This document shows, piece by piece, positions 35,661 to 44,001 of a stretch of DNA of 64,000 nucleotides. Source of the stretch: Kitasatospora setae KM-6054 (GTDB taxonomy: Bacteria > Actinomycetota > Actinomycetes > Streptomycetales > Streptomycetaceae); contig NC_016109.1 of assembly GCF_000269985.1 (NCBI RefSeq), forward strand, positions 7,281,001 through 7,345,000, in the 5' to 3' direction. Position numbers and translations under genes: made by a program. Under the pieces are notes generated by a model. It was not told the DNA's origin, ran no database searches, and saw nothing but the letters and a program-made list of their open reading frames with translations. Positions within the stretch are counted from its first letter, which is position 1. Each line of letters opens with the position of its first letter.

Positions 35661-36775
35661 TCGGCTGCCACCAGGAGTGCGGTGTCGGCGCCGCCGAACG
35701 CGGCGTTCAGGGTCAGGGCGAGGGCCGGCGCCGGAGCGGCCGGCCGGGGGCGGTCGAGGACCAGGTCGAGCGGGCAGCCAGGGTCGGGCGCCTGCCAGCC
35801 GGCGTTCACCGGCAGCGACCCGGCGCGCAACACGCCCACGGTGACGGCCAGTTCGAGCAGGGCGGAAGCCTCCAGGGCGTGGCCGTGCACGGACTTGGTG
35901 GAGCTGACCGGCGGGGTGCCGGCCGGGAAGACCGCGCGCAGGGCGGCGGCCTCGGCGAGGTCGCCGAGCTTGGAGCCCGCGCCGTTGGCGTTGACGTAGC
36001 CGACCGCGGCCGGCTCGGCCCCCGCCCGGGCCAGCGCCCCGTGCACCGCCCGGGCCAGACCGGTGCCGTCCGGGTGCGGCCGGCAGACGTGGTAGGCGTC
36101 CCCGGTCCGGGCCCAGCCGGCGATCCTGGCGAGCGCCCGGCCGCCGCGCCGGCGCAGGGCCGGCTCGGACTCCAGGACCACCGCCACCGCCGCGTCCCCG
36201 AGCAGCATCCCCTGCCGCCCCAGGCTGAACGGGCGGACGGCGCCGTCCCCGGACAGCGCCCGGCCGGCGTCGAACACCGCGAAGGTGTCCGGCTCGACCA
36301 GGTATCCGGCCGCGACCAGTACCCGCTCGCGGCGGCCGGAGGCGATCAGCGCGGCGGCGTCGGCGACCGCGGTGGCCGCCGCGACGCACGCGCCGGTGTA
36401 CACCCGGGGCCGCAGGCCGGTGCGCTCGGCGACCTCGGCGGCGACTGGTCCGGCCCGCCGGTCACCGTGCAGGGCGATCAGCAACTCTTCGTTCCGGTAA
36501 GGGACTTCGGGATCGGCCGAGCCGGAGAGCGCGCCCGCCTCGGCGAGCACCGCCACCAGTTGGTCGGCCAGCCGGGGCGAGCCCGGCCCGGTGGCGGCCC
36601 GGTCGGTGCGCTGGGCGGAGGTGCCGAAGCGCTCCACCCGGGTGAACGCGGGCCGCCCGGCGAGCACCCCGTCGGTCAGCGCCGCGAGCCCCGCGCCGAA
36701 CGCCGAGCGCACACCGATCCCGCCGACCAGGACGGCGCGCCGCGGCGGGCCGTTCCGGAGAGCGGTCGCGGTCAT
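35657..36775 (-). CDS. Beta-ketoacyl synthase variant with altered HTGT motif
   Basis: A 372-aa ketosynthase fold protein, shorter than FabF. Cys is present in PRVYTGACVAAATAVADAA and the second His in SSTKSVHGHALEASALLE. The first His motif (H-G-T-G-T) is replaced: GYVNANGAGSKLGDLAEAA, i.e. His to Asn. That His normally helps decarboxylate the extender, so this protein may be an acyltransferase, a partner subunit, or a non-decarboxylating condenser. ATG overlaps the carrier-protein stop (ATGA). The C-terminus keeps TLNAAFGGADTALLV. Confidence 0.87.
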   Translation of the reverse strand: MTATALRNGPPRRAVLVGGIGVRSAFGAGLAALTDGVLAGRPAFTRVERFGTSAQRTDRAATGPGSPRLADQLVAVLAEAGALSGSADPEVPYRNEELLIALHGDRRAGPVAAEVAERTGLRPRVYTGACVAAATAVADAAALIASGRRERVLVAAGYLVEPDTFAVFDAGRALSGDGAVRPFSLGRQGMLLGDAAVAVVLESEPALRRRGGRALARIAGWARTGDAYHVCRPHPDGTGLARAVHGALARAGAEPAAVGYVNANGAGSKLGDLAEAAALRAVFPAGTPPVSSTKSVHGHALEASALLELAVTVGVLRAGSLPVNAGWQAPDPGCPLDLVLDRPRPAAPAPALALTLNAAFGGADTALLVAAE

Positions 36776-37038
36776 GACGCGGCGGACCCCGTCGTCGCCC
36801 CGGCGGCGGCGATCTGCGCGCCGAGCGCGGTGACCGCGTCGTCCACCGTGCGGATGGCGTCGAGGCGCTCGTCGTCCAGGTCGATCTGCACGCCGTAGGC
36901 GTTCTCGGCCTCGGCGATCAGCCAGGTCAGCTCCAGCGAGCCCAGGTGCTCGTCGACCTGCTCGGGCGAGCGGTCGCCGTACCGGGCGAGCATGGCCAGC
37001 GCCTCGGTCCGGCCGAAGCGCACGTCGGCGGCGCCCAT
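36772..37038 (-). CDS. Acyl carrier protein 2
   Basis: An 88-aa four-helix carrier protein. The phosphopantetheine Ser is in EHLGSLELTWLIAEAENAYGV, with Gly in place of the usual Asp before Ser (GSL rather than DSL). Helix III follows (IRTVDDAVTAL). It starts one base inside the stop of the preceding carrier gene (TGATG) and overlaps the ketosynthase start. It is a likely partner for the adjacent ketosynthases. Confidence 0.88.
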   Translation of the reverse strand: MGAADVRFGRTEALAMLARYGDRSPEQVDEHLGSLELTWLIAEAENAYGVQIDLDDERLDAIRTVDDAVTALGAQIAAAGATTGSAAS

Positions 37039-37304
37039 CAGGCGGTACCCACCGAGGTCTTGGCGATCCGGGCGGCGACCTCGGCGCTGAACTCGTCGAT
37101 GGTCATCAGCGCGGTGGACTCCATGTCGTCCAGCTCGAAGCGGATGCCGAACTCCTCCTCGACCTGCACCGCGAGGTCCGCCAGCGCCAGCGACTCCAGG
37201 TCGAGGCCGGCCGGGCCGAGGTCGGTCTCCGAGGTGACCTGCGAGACGTCGTAGTTCATCGACGCCAGGGAGGTGAGGATGAACGAGCGGATCTGTTCCT
37301 GCAT
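37038..37304 (-). CDS. Acyl carrier protein 1
   Basis: An 88-aa carrier protein, MQEQIRSFILTSLASMNYDV, with the Ser in AGLDLESLALADLAVQVEEEFGI. GGAAAG precedes the ATG. A 40-unit tandem repeat array begins 26 nt upstream of its start codon. Two tandem carriers with different Ser motifs may hold different substrates, for example one loaded by ligase 1 and one by ligase 2 (inference). Confidence 0.9.
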   Translation of the reverse strand: MQEQIRSFILTSLASMNYDVSQVTSETDLGPAGLDLESLALADLAVQVEEEFGIRFELDDMESTALMTIDEFSAEVAARIAKTSVGTA

Positions 37305-37330
37305 GAGCTGACTCTTTCCGGGGCGTCGGG

Positions 37331-37889
37331 ATACGGATGTCGAGACACGAATGTCGGCGCATCGGTGTTGGGGCATGGGTGCTGGGACATGGATGCCGAG
37401 GCATCGATGTCGCGGCACGGGAGCGGGCGCGCGGGTGTGGTCGCACAGGTGTTGCGGCACGGATGTCCGATCATCGATGTCGAGACATCGATGACGGAGC
37501 ATCGGTGCTGAGGCATGAATGCTGCGACACGGGTGTTGCGACACGGGTGTTGCGACACGGATGTCCGGACATCGATGCCGGGGCATCGGCGGCGGGGCAT
37601 GACGCCAGGACGCGGCCGCTGAGGCGGCGGGGCCAGGACGTCGATGTCGCGACATGGTTGTCTCGACATGAATGTCGAGGCATTGATGCCGACGCATCGG
37701 TGAGGGGTCACCGATGTCGCGGCACGGATGTCGGATCATCGATGCCGAGACATCGATGATGTGTCATCAATGTCGCAACATGAATGTCGCGGCACTGATG
37801 TCATGGCACGAATGTCGCGTCACCGATGTCGCGTCACCGATGTCGCGGCACGGGTCACGTGCCACCGATGCCACGGCACCAGCGCCACG
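37331..37889. repeat. 14-bp tandem repeat array, 40 units
   Basis: A continuous array with strict 14-bp spacing: 23 units (37331-37651, one of them 13 nt) then 17 units to 37889. Typical units are GCATCGATGTCGCG (37401), ACACGGGTGTTGCG (adjacent identical copies near 37527-37554), TCACCGATGTCGCG and GCACGAATGTCGCG. The best conserved part is CAY-N-GRTGYCG. Many units contain the self-complementary CATCGATG. Four central units (about 37597-37651) have decayed. It occupies most of the 738-bp gap between ligase 2 and the first carrier gene and is less GC-rich than its surroundings. No CRISPR-like spacers are present. Confidence 0.92.
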
Positions 37890-38042
37890 ACGACGGTGCC
37901 GCAGTACGTACGAGCAGGTCGGTTCCGGGCGGAAGCGCGGACGGACGTGCGGACGGTGTCTGGAGCCGGCCGCCGGTCCGAGCGCACCGCGCCGGAAGGG
38001 GCGGGCGGGGAACGGGGTGGGGCGGGGGTGGAGCGGGGTGGG

Positions 38043-39452
38043 TCAGCGGGGGGTGTCGGCGACCTGTCGGCGCAGGGCGGCGGCGTCCCGCAGCAGCTTT
38101 CCGGTGGCGGTCCGGGGGAGCTGCGGCATCAGGTGCAGTCGGCGGGGGAGCTTGTAGCCCGCCAGTTCCTTGCCGAGCAGTTCGCGCAGCTGCTCGGCGG
38201 CGCCGTCCCGTTCGGACGGCGAGGAGGTGACGCCGTCGGCGGTCGCGGCGTAGGCCTCGATCGCGCCGTCGGCGAACAGCACCACGGCCTCGACCACACC
38301 GGGGAGCCCGGTGAGGGCCTGTTCGACCTCGTTCAGGTCGACCTTGAGACCGCCGATGGAAATCTGTGAGTCGCGCCGGCCGAGCACGGTGACCAGGCCG
38401 GTGGCGGCCTCGATCCGTGCGGCGTCGCGGGTGTGCAGCAGGCCGTCCGACCAGCGGGTGGGGTCGGTCAGGCCCAGGTAGGGGGACTCCGTCCGGGCGA
38501 TGTGGAGTTCGCCGCCGGAGACGGTGAGCTCCATGCCGTGGACGGGTGCCACCGCCGGGTGGGTGCGCCCGGTCAGGTCGGTCGCGATCACGCCGGTCTC
38601 GGTCATCCCGTACATGGTGCCGAGCGGTACCCCGAAGCGTTCGCGGAACGCCGCGGGCAGCTGTGGGCGGACGAGTTCGCCGGCCACGATCATCCGCCGC
38701 AGGTGCGGAAGTTCGGGCGGCGCCGCGGCCGCGGCCAGCAGTTCGGCGTGGAACGGCACCCCGATCACGGTGGTCGGGGCGGTGCCGTCGGCGATGGCGG
38801 CCAGGATGCCCGCGGGGGTCATCCGTTGCGGCACCACCAGCTCCACGCCCGCGTGCAGGGCGTGCAGGAGTCCGCCGACCAGGCCGAGCACGTGCACTGT
38901 CGAGGACAGCAGCACGGTCCGCTCGCCGCGGGTCGGGAACTCCGGCAGCCGTGCGTAGCAGTCGAGTTCGCGCAGCAGGTCGGCGGCCGTCCGGGCGATC
39001 ACCTTGGACGGGCCGGTCGACCCCGAGCTGAGCTGTACCAGGGCATGCTCGGAGGCGGCCGCCACGCCGTCCGGGAGCGACCGGAACTTCGGTCGCCCGT
39101 CGGCGAGTTCGACCAGCACCCGGGGATGCAGCCGGTCCACCGCGCGGTCCACCTCGACGGTGGTCAGCCGGTGGTCGAGCAGGACCGCCTGGGCGCCGGA
39201 GCGCCAAGCGGCCAACAGCACCGCGACGAACTCCGCCGACGGCGGCATCCGCAATGCCACCGTCCCGTGTTCGCCGAGGCCGGCGGCGGCCAGCTGCCGC
39301 TGCCGTTCGGCCACCAGGGCCCGCAAGGTCCCTCTGGCCACCGGAGCGCCGAAGCGCAGGCACGGTTCGCCGTCCGGTCCGGCGAGTAACTGCTCGTCCA
39401 CCCAGTCCGCGGCGACCGTGCCGCCGCGTACCGGGGTTGGGGTAAGCGTCAA
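38043..39452 (-). CDS. Acyl-AMP ligase (adenylate-forming enzyme) 2
   Basis: A 469-aa ANL-superfamily enzyme, shorter than ligase 1. Core motifs are ALVQLSSGSTGPSKVIART (P-loop), LGTMYGMTETGVIATDL, SDGLLHTRDAARIEAATGLVTVLGRRDSQISIGGLKVDL, and the catalytic Lys in LPRTATGKLLRDAA. TTG 39452 is chosen because GGAG stands 5 nt upstream. An ATG at 39551 would add 33 less typical residues. It diverges from the hydroxymandelate oxidase gene. Substrate unknown; aryl acids such as 4-hydroxybenzoate or hydroxyphenylacetate are reasonable in this context. Confidence 0.86.
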   Translation of the reverse strand: MTLTPTPVRGGTVAADWVDEQLLAGPDGEPCLRFGAPVARGTLRALVAERQRQLAAAGLGEHGTVALRMPPSAEFVAVLLAAWRSGAQAVLLDHRLTTVEVDRAVDRLHPRVLVELADGRPKFRSLPDGVAAASEHALVQLSSGSTGPSKVIARTAADLLRELDCYARLPEFPTRGERTVLLSSTVHVLGLVGGLLHALHAGVELVVPQRMTPAGILAAIADGTAPTTVIGVPFHAELLAAAAAPPELPHLRRMIVAGELVRPQLPAAFRERFGVPLGTMYGMTETGVIATDLTGRTHPAVAPVHGMELTVSGGELHIARTESPYLGLTDPTRWSDGLLHTRDAARIEAATGLVTVLGRRDSQISIGGLKVDLNEVEQALTGLPGVVEAVVLFADGAIEAYAATADGVTSSPSERDGAAEQLRELLGKELAGYKLPRRLHLMPQLPRTATGKLLRDAAALRRQVADTPR

Positions 39453-39640
39453 CGCAACTCCACGCGCTCGTGTGGGAAGCAAGGTTCGGAAGTTGTGATG
39501 CTTCAGTGTGGATCCCCCGTCGGTGCCGACCTTTGCACGGGAGCGCATCAAGGGTCAAGGTCTATACCAGTGGCGGGCTGCCCCCTACGCTGTCCCTCGT
39601 TTTCGGACGAGTTGACGGTTCATCAGGAGGTTCGGACGCG
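39453..39640. promoter_or_regulatory. Divergent promoter region between ligase 2 and hydroxymandelate oxidase
   Basis: The 188-bp gap between the two divergent operons holds the lower-GC stretch TCAAGGTCTATACCAG (39551-39570 area) and must contain promoters for both sides. TATACC is a passable -10 for the plus strand, but no well-spaced -35 is convincing. A degenerate copy of the recurrent palindrome, TTGACGGTTCATCAG, lies just before the oxidase ribosome binding site. Confidence 0.4.
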
Positions 39641-40747
39641 ATGGTTCCGCTCACACTGGCGGATCACGGCGCGTTGGCCAAGGCCCGACTGCCCGCCGTG
39701 ATCTGGGATTTCTTCGACGGAGCGGCCGGGGACGAGTGGACCGCGAGGGCCAATTCGGAAGCCTGGCACCGCTACGTGCTGCGCCCGCGGGTCCTGGTCG
39801 ACGTCTCGGCCCCCGACACCGGCACCGAGCTGTTCGGCACCCGGCTGGCCGCCCCGTACGGCGTCGCCCCGATGGCTTACCACGGCCTGGCCCACCCCGA
39901 CGCCGAGTGCGCCACCGCCCGGGCCGCCGCCGAGGCGGGCGCGCTGCTGGTGGTGAGCATCTTCGCCGGCCGCACGCTGGAGCAGATCGCCGCCGCCGCG
40001 CCCGGCGCGCCGCGCTGGCTCCAGCTGTACTGGCTGCGCGACCGCGAGGCGCTCGCCGGGCTCGTCCGGCGCGCCGAACAGGCCGACTACCGGGCGCTGG
40101 TGCTCACCGTCGACGCGCCCAGGGTCGGCCGCCGGCTGCGTGACCTGCGCAACGCCTTCGCGCTGCCGCCCGGGATGACCGCCGCCAACCTGGCCGCCCG
40201 GCTGAGCAGCGAGGCCGGCCGGTCCGCGCCCGGCCGCTCCGGCATCGAGGAGCACTCCCGGCGGCAGTTCGACCCGTCGATCACCTGGGCCGACCTGGCC
40301 TGGTTGCGGCGGCACACCACGCTGCCGCTGGTGCTCAAGGGCGTGCTCACCGCCGAGGACGCGCGGCGGGCCGTCGAGCACGGCGTGGACGGCCTGGTCG
40401 TCTCCAACCACGGCGGCCGCCAGCTCGACGGCACCCCGCCCGCGCTCGACGCCCTGGCCGAGGTGGTGGACGCCGTCCCCGCCGAGTACCCCGTGCTGGT
40501 CGACGGCGGCCTGCGGCACGGCGGCGACCTCGCCAAGGCGCTGGCCCTCGGCGCCCGCGCCGCGCTGGTCGGCCGGCCCGTGCTGTGGGGCCTGGCGCAC
40601 GGCGGTGCGGACGGCGCCCGGGCGGTGCTCGACCTGCTGCGCGAGGAGCTGCTCGACACCATGGTGCTGGCCGGCCGGCCCACCCTCGCGGACCTCGACC
40701 GCGGCGCGCTCGCGCCCTGGCCGCCGGCGCCGCGGACGTACCGCTGA
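39641..40747 (+). CDS. hmo: 4-Hydroxymandelate oxidase (FMN-dependent)
   Basis: A 368-aa FMN-dependent alpha-hydroxyacid oxidase. It has APYGVAPMAYHGLAHPDAE, PRWLQLYWLRDREAL, LTVDAPRVGRRLRDLRNAFALP (a block specific to glycopeptide Hmo enzymes), LPLVLKGVLTAEDARRAVEHG, VVSNHGGRQLDG with the catalytic His/Arg, and VDGGLRHGGDLAKALALGARAALVGRPV. It oxidises 4-hydroxymandelate to 4-hydroxyphenylglyoxylate. ATG follows GGAGG. It links hydroxymandelate synthase (31 kb) with HpgT (43 kb). Confidence 0.88.
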   Translation: MVPLTLADHGALAKARLPAVIWDFFDGAAGDEWTARANSEAWHRYVLRPRVLVDVSAPDTGTELFGTRLAAPYGVAPMAYHGLAHPDAECATARAAAEAGALLVVSIFAGRTLEQIAAAAPGAPRWLQLYWLRDREALAGLVRRAEQADYRALVLTVDAPRVGRRLRDLRNAFALPPGMTAANLAARLSSEAGRSAPGRSGIEEHSRRQFDPSITWADLAWLRRHTTLPLVLKGVLTAEDARRAVEHGVDGLVVSNHGGRQLDGTPPALDALAEVVDAVPAEYPVLVDGGLRHGGDLAKALALGARAALVGRPVLWGLAHGGADGARAVLDLLREELLDTMVLAGRPTLADLDRGALAPWPPAPRTYR

Positions 40748-40759
40748 GTGCGCTCCGCT

Positions 40760-40776
40760 CCCCTTATATATAGGGG
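40760..40776. promoter_or_regulatory. AT-rich palindrome CCCCTTATATATAGGGG
   Basis: A 17-bp near-palindrome with CCCCT/AGGGG arms around TATATAT, 12 nt after the oxidase stop. Such an AT block is exceptional in this GC-rich DNA. It could be a -10 region with an operator for the downstream methyltransferase operon, or a weak processing or attenuation hairpin. Function unknown. Confidence 0.5.
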
Positions 40777-40826
40777 ACGTGACGGAGCATCGACAAAGCA
40801 AGCGAAAGAGAACGGAAGACCCCCCC

Positions 40827-41726
40827 GTGACGCACACCGACATCCCCGCCGCGGAGCCCGGCACGCCCGGCGCCGAACCCACCGTGCAAGCCCCCGTCGA
40901 ACCCGCGCCGGCCCCCGCCGCCGACCCCGTCGCGGCGCTGTTCGCCGACTGGGACTGGGAGGACCCCGACGGCCTCGCGGCCCGCACCGACGCGTTCACC
41001 GACGACCTCGCCCGGTGCACCACGATCGAGCAGGTCAGCCCCGAAGTACCGCGTACGCACGAGGAGTTCCGGGCACTCGGCGTCACCGGCATCGAGTTCG
41101 CCGCGTTCCGCACCCGCCACCCGGAGGGCCTCGGCACCGACCTGGTCGGCCTGCACAACGACGCCGACGCCACCCGTCCCGGCCCGGTCTACCGGATCGA
41201 CGGCAGCAGCCTGTACACCAGCCTGGACATCACCCGGCCGCTCCCGTTCGACGACCACAGCGTCGACTGGGTGTACGCCGAGCACCTGATCGAGCACGTC
41301 CCGCTCGGCACCGCCGTGTACTGGCTGGGCGAGGTGCGCCGGGTGCTGCGCCCCGGCGGACTGCTCCGGATCACCACGCCCGACCTGGCGAAGTACATCG
41401 CCGGCTACCTCGACGACCGCGAGCAGTTCTTCCGCCGCCACCGCCGCCGCCTGCGCACCATGCGGGTCGGCCCGCCGATGCCGGAGCGGCGCGCCTTCAT
41501 GCTGAACCAGATCTTCTACCACTTCGGCCACCGCTGGATCTACGACGAGGCCGAGCTGCGGTACGTCCTGGACAGCGCCGGGTACGGTGGATTCGCCGTC
41601 ACCCGACGGGAGTTCCAGACCGGCGCCCGGCCGGACGTCGCCGCCCTCGACACCGCCTTCCGCAAGGACGAGTCGATCTACCTGGAGGCCGTCGCCCCCG
41701 ACGCCGCCGCCGAAGGACCGCGCTGA
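40827..41726 (+). CDS. SAM-dependent methyltransferase (class I)
   Basis: About 299 aa. The N-terminal 45 residues are Pro/Ala/Glu-rich. The core has LDITRPLPFDDHSVDWVYAEHLIEHV and EVRRVLRPGGLLRITTPDLA, standard class I motifs (post-I and III), followed by a helical C-terminal part (MPERRAFMLNQIFYHFGHRWIYDEAELRYVL). Motif I (GxGxG) is not obvious, as in a subgroup of small-molecule methyltransferases. GTG 40827 after GGAAG is preferred. A GTG at 40779 is possible. It overlaps the esterase by 1 nt. The target (O or N) is unknown. Confidence 0.82.
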   Translation: MTHTDIPAAEPGTPGAEPTVQAPVEPAPAPAADPVAALFADWDWEDPDGLAARTDAFTDDLARCTTIEQVSPEVPRTHEEFRALGVTGIEFAAFRTRHPEGLGTDLVGLHNDADATRPGPVYRIDGSSLYTSLDITRPLPFDDHSVDWVYAEHLIEHVPLGTAVYWLGEVRRVLRPGGLLRITTPDLAKYIAGYLDDREQFFRRHRRRLRTMRVGPPMPERRAFMLNQIFYHFGHRWIYDEAELRYVLDSAGYGGFAVTRREFQTGARPDVAALDTAFRKDESIYLEAVAPDAAAEGPR

Positions 41727-42697
41727 TGCCGCTGCACCCCCAGGCCGAGGCGATGCGCGCCCGCCGCGCCGCCGCGGGCACCCCGCCGCTCTACACCCGC
41801 ACCCTCGCCGAGGCCCGCGCCGCCGACCTCGCCGACCTGCGGGCCGCCACCGGCGGCGGCGAAGAGGTCCACCACGTCGGCGAGTTCACCGTCGACGGCC
41901 CCGGCGGCCCGCTCACCCTGCGGCACTACCGGCCGAAGCCCCGCCCCGCGGACGCCGAGCCCGGCCCCGCGCTGCTCTACCTGTACGGCGGCGGCTGGGC
42001 GCTCGGCTCGCTGGAGACCGGCGACGCGGTCTGCCGGGCGCTGGCCAACGCCACCGGCGCGGACGTCCTCGCCGTCGGCTACCGGCACGCCCCCGAGCAC
42101 CGGTTCCCCGCCGCCGTCCACGACTGCTGGGCCGCCCTCGACTGGATCGCCCGCCACGCCGCCGAGCTGGGCCTCGACCCGGACCGGATCGCGGTCGGCG
42201 GCGACAGCGCCGGCGGCAACCTGGCCGCCGCCCTCACCCTGCTCGCCCGCGAACGCGGCGGCCCCGCGATCCGGCACCAACTGCTGGTCTACCCCAACAC
42301 CGACCACCGCCCCCCGACCGGGCGGGACGGCGGCCCGGAACAGGACCCGGCGCTGTTCAACCGGCACTCGGTGGCCTGGTACTGGTCGCACTACCTCGCC
42401 GACCCGGCCGACGGCGCGAACCCGCTGGCCTCCCCGCTGCGCGCCGCCTCGCTGGCCGGCCTGCCGCCCGCGACCGTGATCACCGCCGAGTACGACCCGC
42501 TGCGCGACGAGGGCGAGGCGTACGCGCAGGCCCTGCGCGCGGCCGGCGTCCCGGTCGAACTGCGCCGCTACCCGGGCATGCCGCACGGCTTCTTCGCGAT
42601 GCCCGCCGTGCTCGACGACGGCCGCGCGGCCCAACTCTTCGCCGCCGAACGACTGGTGGCCGCCTACCGGCGGACCGAAGCGGAGGCCGGCCGGTGA
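41726..42697 (+). CDS. HSL-family alpha/beta hydrolase (esterase/acylhydrolase)
   Basis: A 323-aa hormone-sensitive-lipase-type hydrolase. The oxyanion motif is LYLYGGGWALGSL (Tyr in place of the usual His of HGGGW). The nucleophile is in IAVGGDSAGGNLAAALTLL (GDSAG), the acid in TAEYDPLRDEG and the His in GMPHGFFAM. In this cluster it could act as a thioesterase or transacylase releasing a carrier-bound product, or hydrolyse mandelyl-CoA. Start ATG overlaps the methyltransferase stop. Its stop overlaps hpgT (GTGA). Confidence 0.87.
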   Translation: MPLHPQAEAMRARRAAAGTPPLYTRTLAEARAADLADLRAATGGGEEVHHVGEFTVDGPGGPLTLRHYRPKPRPADAEPGPALLYLYGGGWALGSLETGDAVCRALANATGADVLAVGYRHAPEHRFPAAVHDCWAALDWIARHAAELGLDPDRIAVGGDSAGGNLAAALTLLARERGGPAIRHQLLVYPNTDHRPPTGRDGGPEQDPALFNRHSVAWYWSHYLADPADGANPLASPLRAASLAGLPPATVITAEYDPLRDEGEAYAQALRAAGVPVELRRYPGMPHGFFAMPAVLDDGRAAQLFAAERLVAAYRRTEAEAGR

Positions 42698-44001
42698 CCC
42701 GGGTGCTGCACCTCGCCGACCTGCACGGATCGTTGGCCGACCCGCTGCTGGACGCGATGACCTTCCTCAACGAGGTCACCGGCCGCTACCCGGACGCGGT
42801 CTCCTTCGCCCCCGGCCGCCCGTACGAGGAGTTCTTCGACCCGGCGGAGATCCACACCCACCTGGACACCTACCTGCGCCACCTGCGCGAGGAGCGCGGC
42901 CTGAGCGGGAGCCGGGTCCGCCAGGAGGTGTTCCAGTACGGGCGGACCAAGGGCGTCATCGCCCCGCTGATCGCCCGGGCGCTGGCCGCCGACGAGGGCA
43001 TCGAGGCCGACCCCGAGGCGCTGGTGGTCACCGTCGGCGCCCAGGAGGGCATGCTGCTGGTGCTGCGCGCGCTGTGCGCCGGCCCGGACGACGTGCTGCT
43101 GGTCTCCGCGCCCTGCTACGTCGGCGTGACCGGCGCCGCCCGGCTGCTCGACCTGACGGTGCACCCCGTGCCGGAGGCCGGCCGCGACGGCGGCCTCGAC
43201 CCCGGGGCGCTGCGCGCGGCCGTCCGCGAGCTGCGCGCCGCCGGGAAGCGCCCCCGGGCCTGCTACGTCGTCCCCGACTTCGCCAACCCGAGCGGCGCCA
43301 GCATGGACGAACCGTCCCGCCGCCGGCTGCTGGAGGTCGCCGAGGAGACCGGTGTCCTGCTGATCGAGGACAACCCGTACGGCTTCTTCGGCCGCACCGC
43401 CGCCGCCCGCCCCACCCTGAAGGCGCTGGACGGGGACCGCGGCAACGTGGTCTACCTCGGCTCGTTCGCCAAGACCTGCTTCCCCGGCGCCCGGGTCGGC
43501 TACCTGCTCGCCGACCAGCGGGTCGCCGGGCCGGACGGCCGGACGGCGCTGCTCGCCGACGAGCTCGCCAAGCTGAAGAGCATGACCACGGTGAACACCT
43601 CGGCGCTCAGCCAGGCCGTCATCGGCGGCATGCTGATCGGCGCCGGACTGCGCCTGCGGGACGCCAACGAGCCCGCCCGGCGCTTCTACGCCCGGAACAT
43701 GGACACCCTGCTGGAAGCGCTCCAGACGGCCTTCCAGGGCGTTCCCGGCGTCTCCTGGAACCACCCCGACGGCGGCTACTTCGCCGTCGTCACAGTGCCG
43801 TTCCGGGCCGACGCGCAGGCCCTGGACGACTGCGCCCGCAAGCACGGCGTGCTCTGGACGCCGATGGACGGCTTCTACCCGGGAGGCGGCGGCGAACGGC
43901 AACTGCGGCTCTCCTGCTCGTACCTGACGCCCGAACAGATCACCGACGGGGTACGGCGGTTGGCCGACTTCGTCAAGGAGCGGACGCCGGAAGGCAGTTG
44001 A
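42694..44001 (+). CDS. hpgT: 4-Hydroxyphenylglycine aminotransferase (HpgT-like)
   Basis: A 435-aa fold-type I PLP aminotransferase closely resembling HpgT/PglE: LHGSLADPLLDAMTFLNEV, YPDAVSFAPGRPYEEFFD, GAQEGMLLVLRALCAGPDDVLLV, SAPCYVGVTGAARLLDL, PDFANPSGASM, LLIEDNPYGFFGR, PLP Lys in YLGSFAKTCFPGARVGYLLAD, LAKLKSMTTVNTSALSQAV, and WTPMDGFYPGGGGERQLRLS. It transaminates (4-hydroxy)phenylglyoxylate to the arylglycine. Last gene of the hmo operon, followed by a strong terminator. Confidence 0.9.
   Translation: MTRVLHLADLHGSLADPLLDAMTFLNEVTGRYPDAVSFAPGRPYEEFFDPAEIHTHLDTYLRHLREERGLSGSRVRQEVFQYGRTKGVIAPLIARALAADEGIEADPEALVVTVGAQEGMLLVLRALCAGPDDVLLVSAPCYVGVTGAARLLDLTVHPVPEAGRDGGLDPGALRAAVRELRAAGKRPRACYVVPDFANPSGASMDEPSRRRLLEVAEETGVLLIEDNPYGFFGRTAAARPTLKALDGDRGNVVYLGSFAKTCFPGARVGYLLADQRVAGPDGRTALLADELAKLKSMTTVNTSALSQAVIGGMLIGAGLRLRDANEPARRFYARNMDTLLEALQTAFQGVPGVSWNHPDGGYFAVVTVPFRADAQALDDCARKHGVLWTPMDGFYPGGGGERQLRLSCSYLTPEQITDGVRRLADFVKERTPEGS

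Noticed and set aside
37305..37739. Array translated as an N-terminal extension of ACP 1 (14-residue peptide repeats, in frame)
   Set aside because: The frame is open because of composition. Several other frames are equally open, and a good ribosome binding site stands directly before the normal ACP start. Kept only as a remote possibility.
37331..37889. CRISPR array
   Set aside because: There are no spacers; units are contiguous, 14 bp and degenerate, and no cas genes are present.
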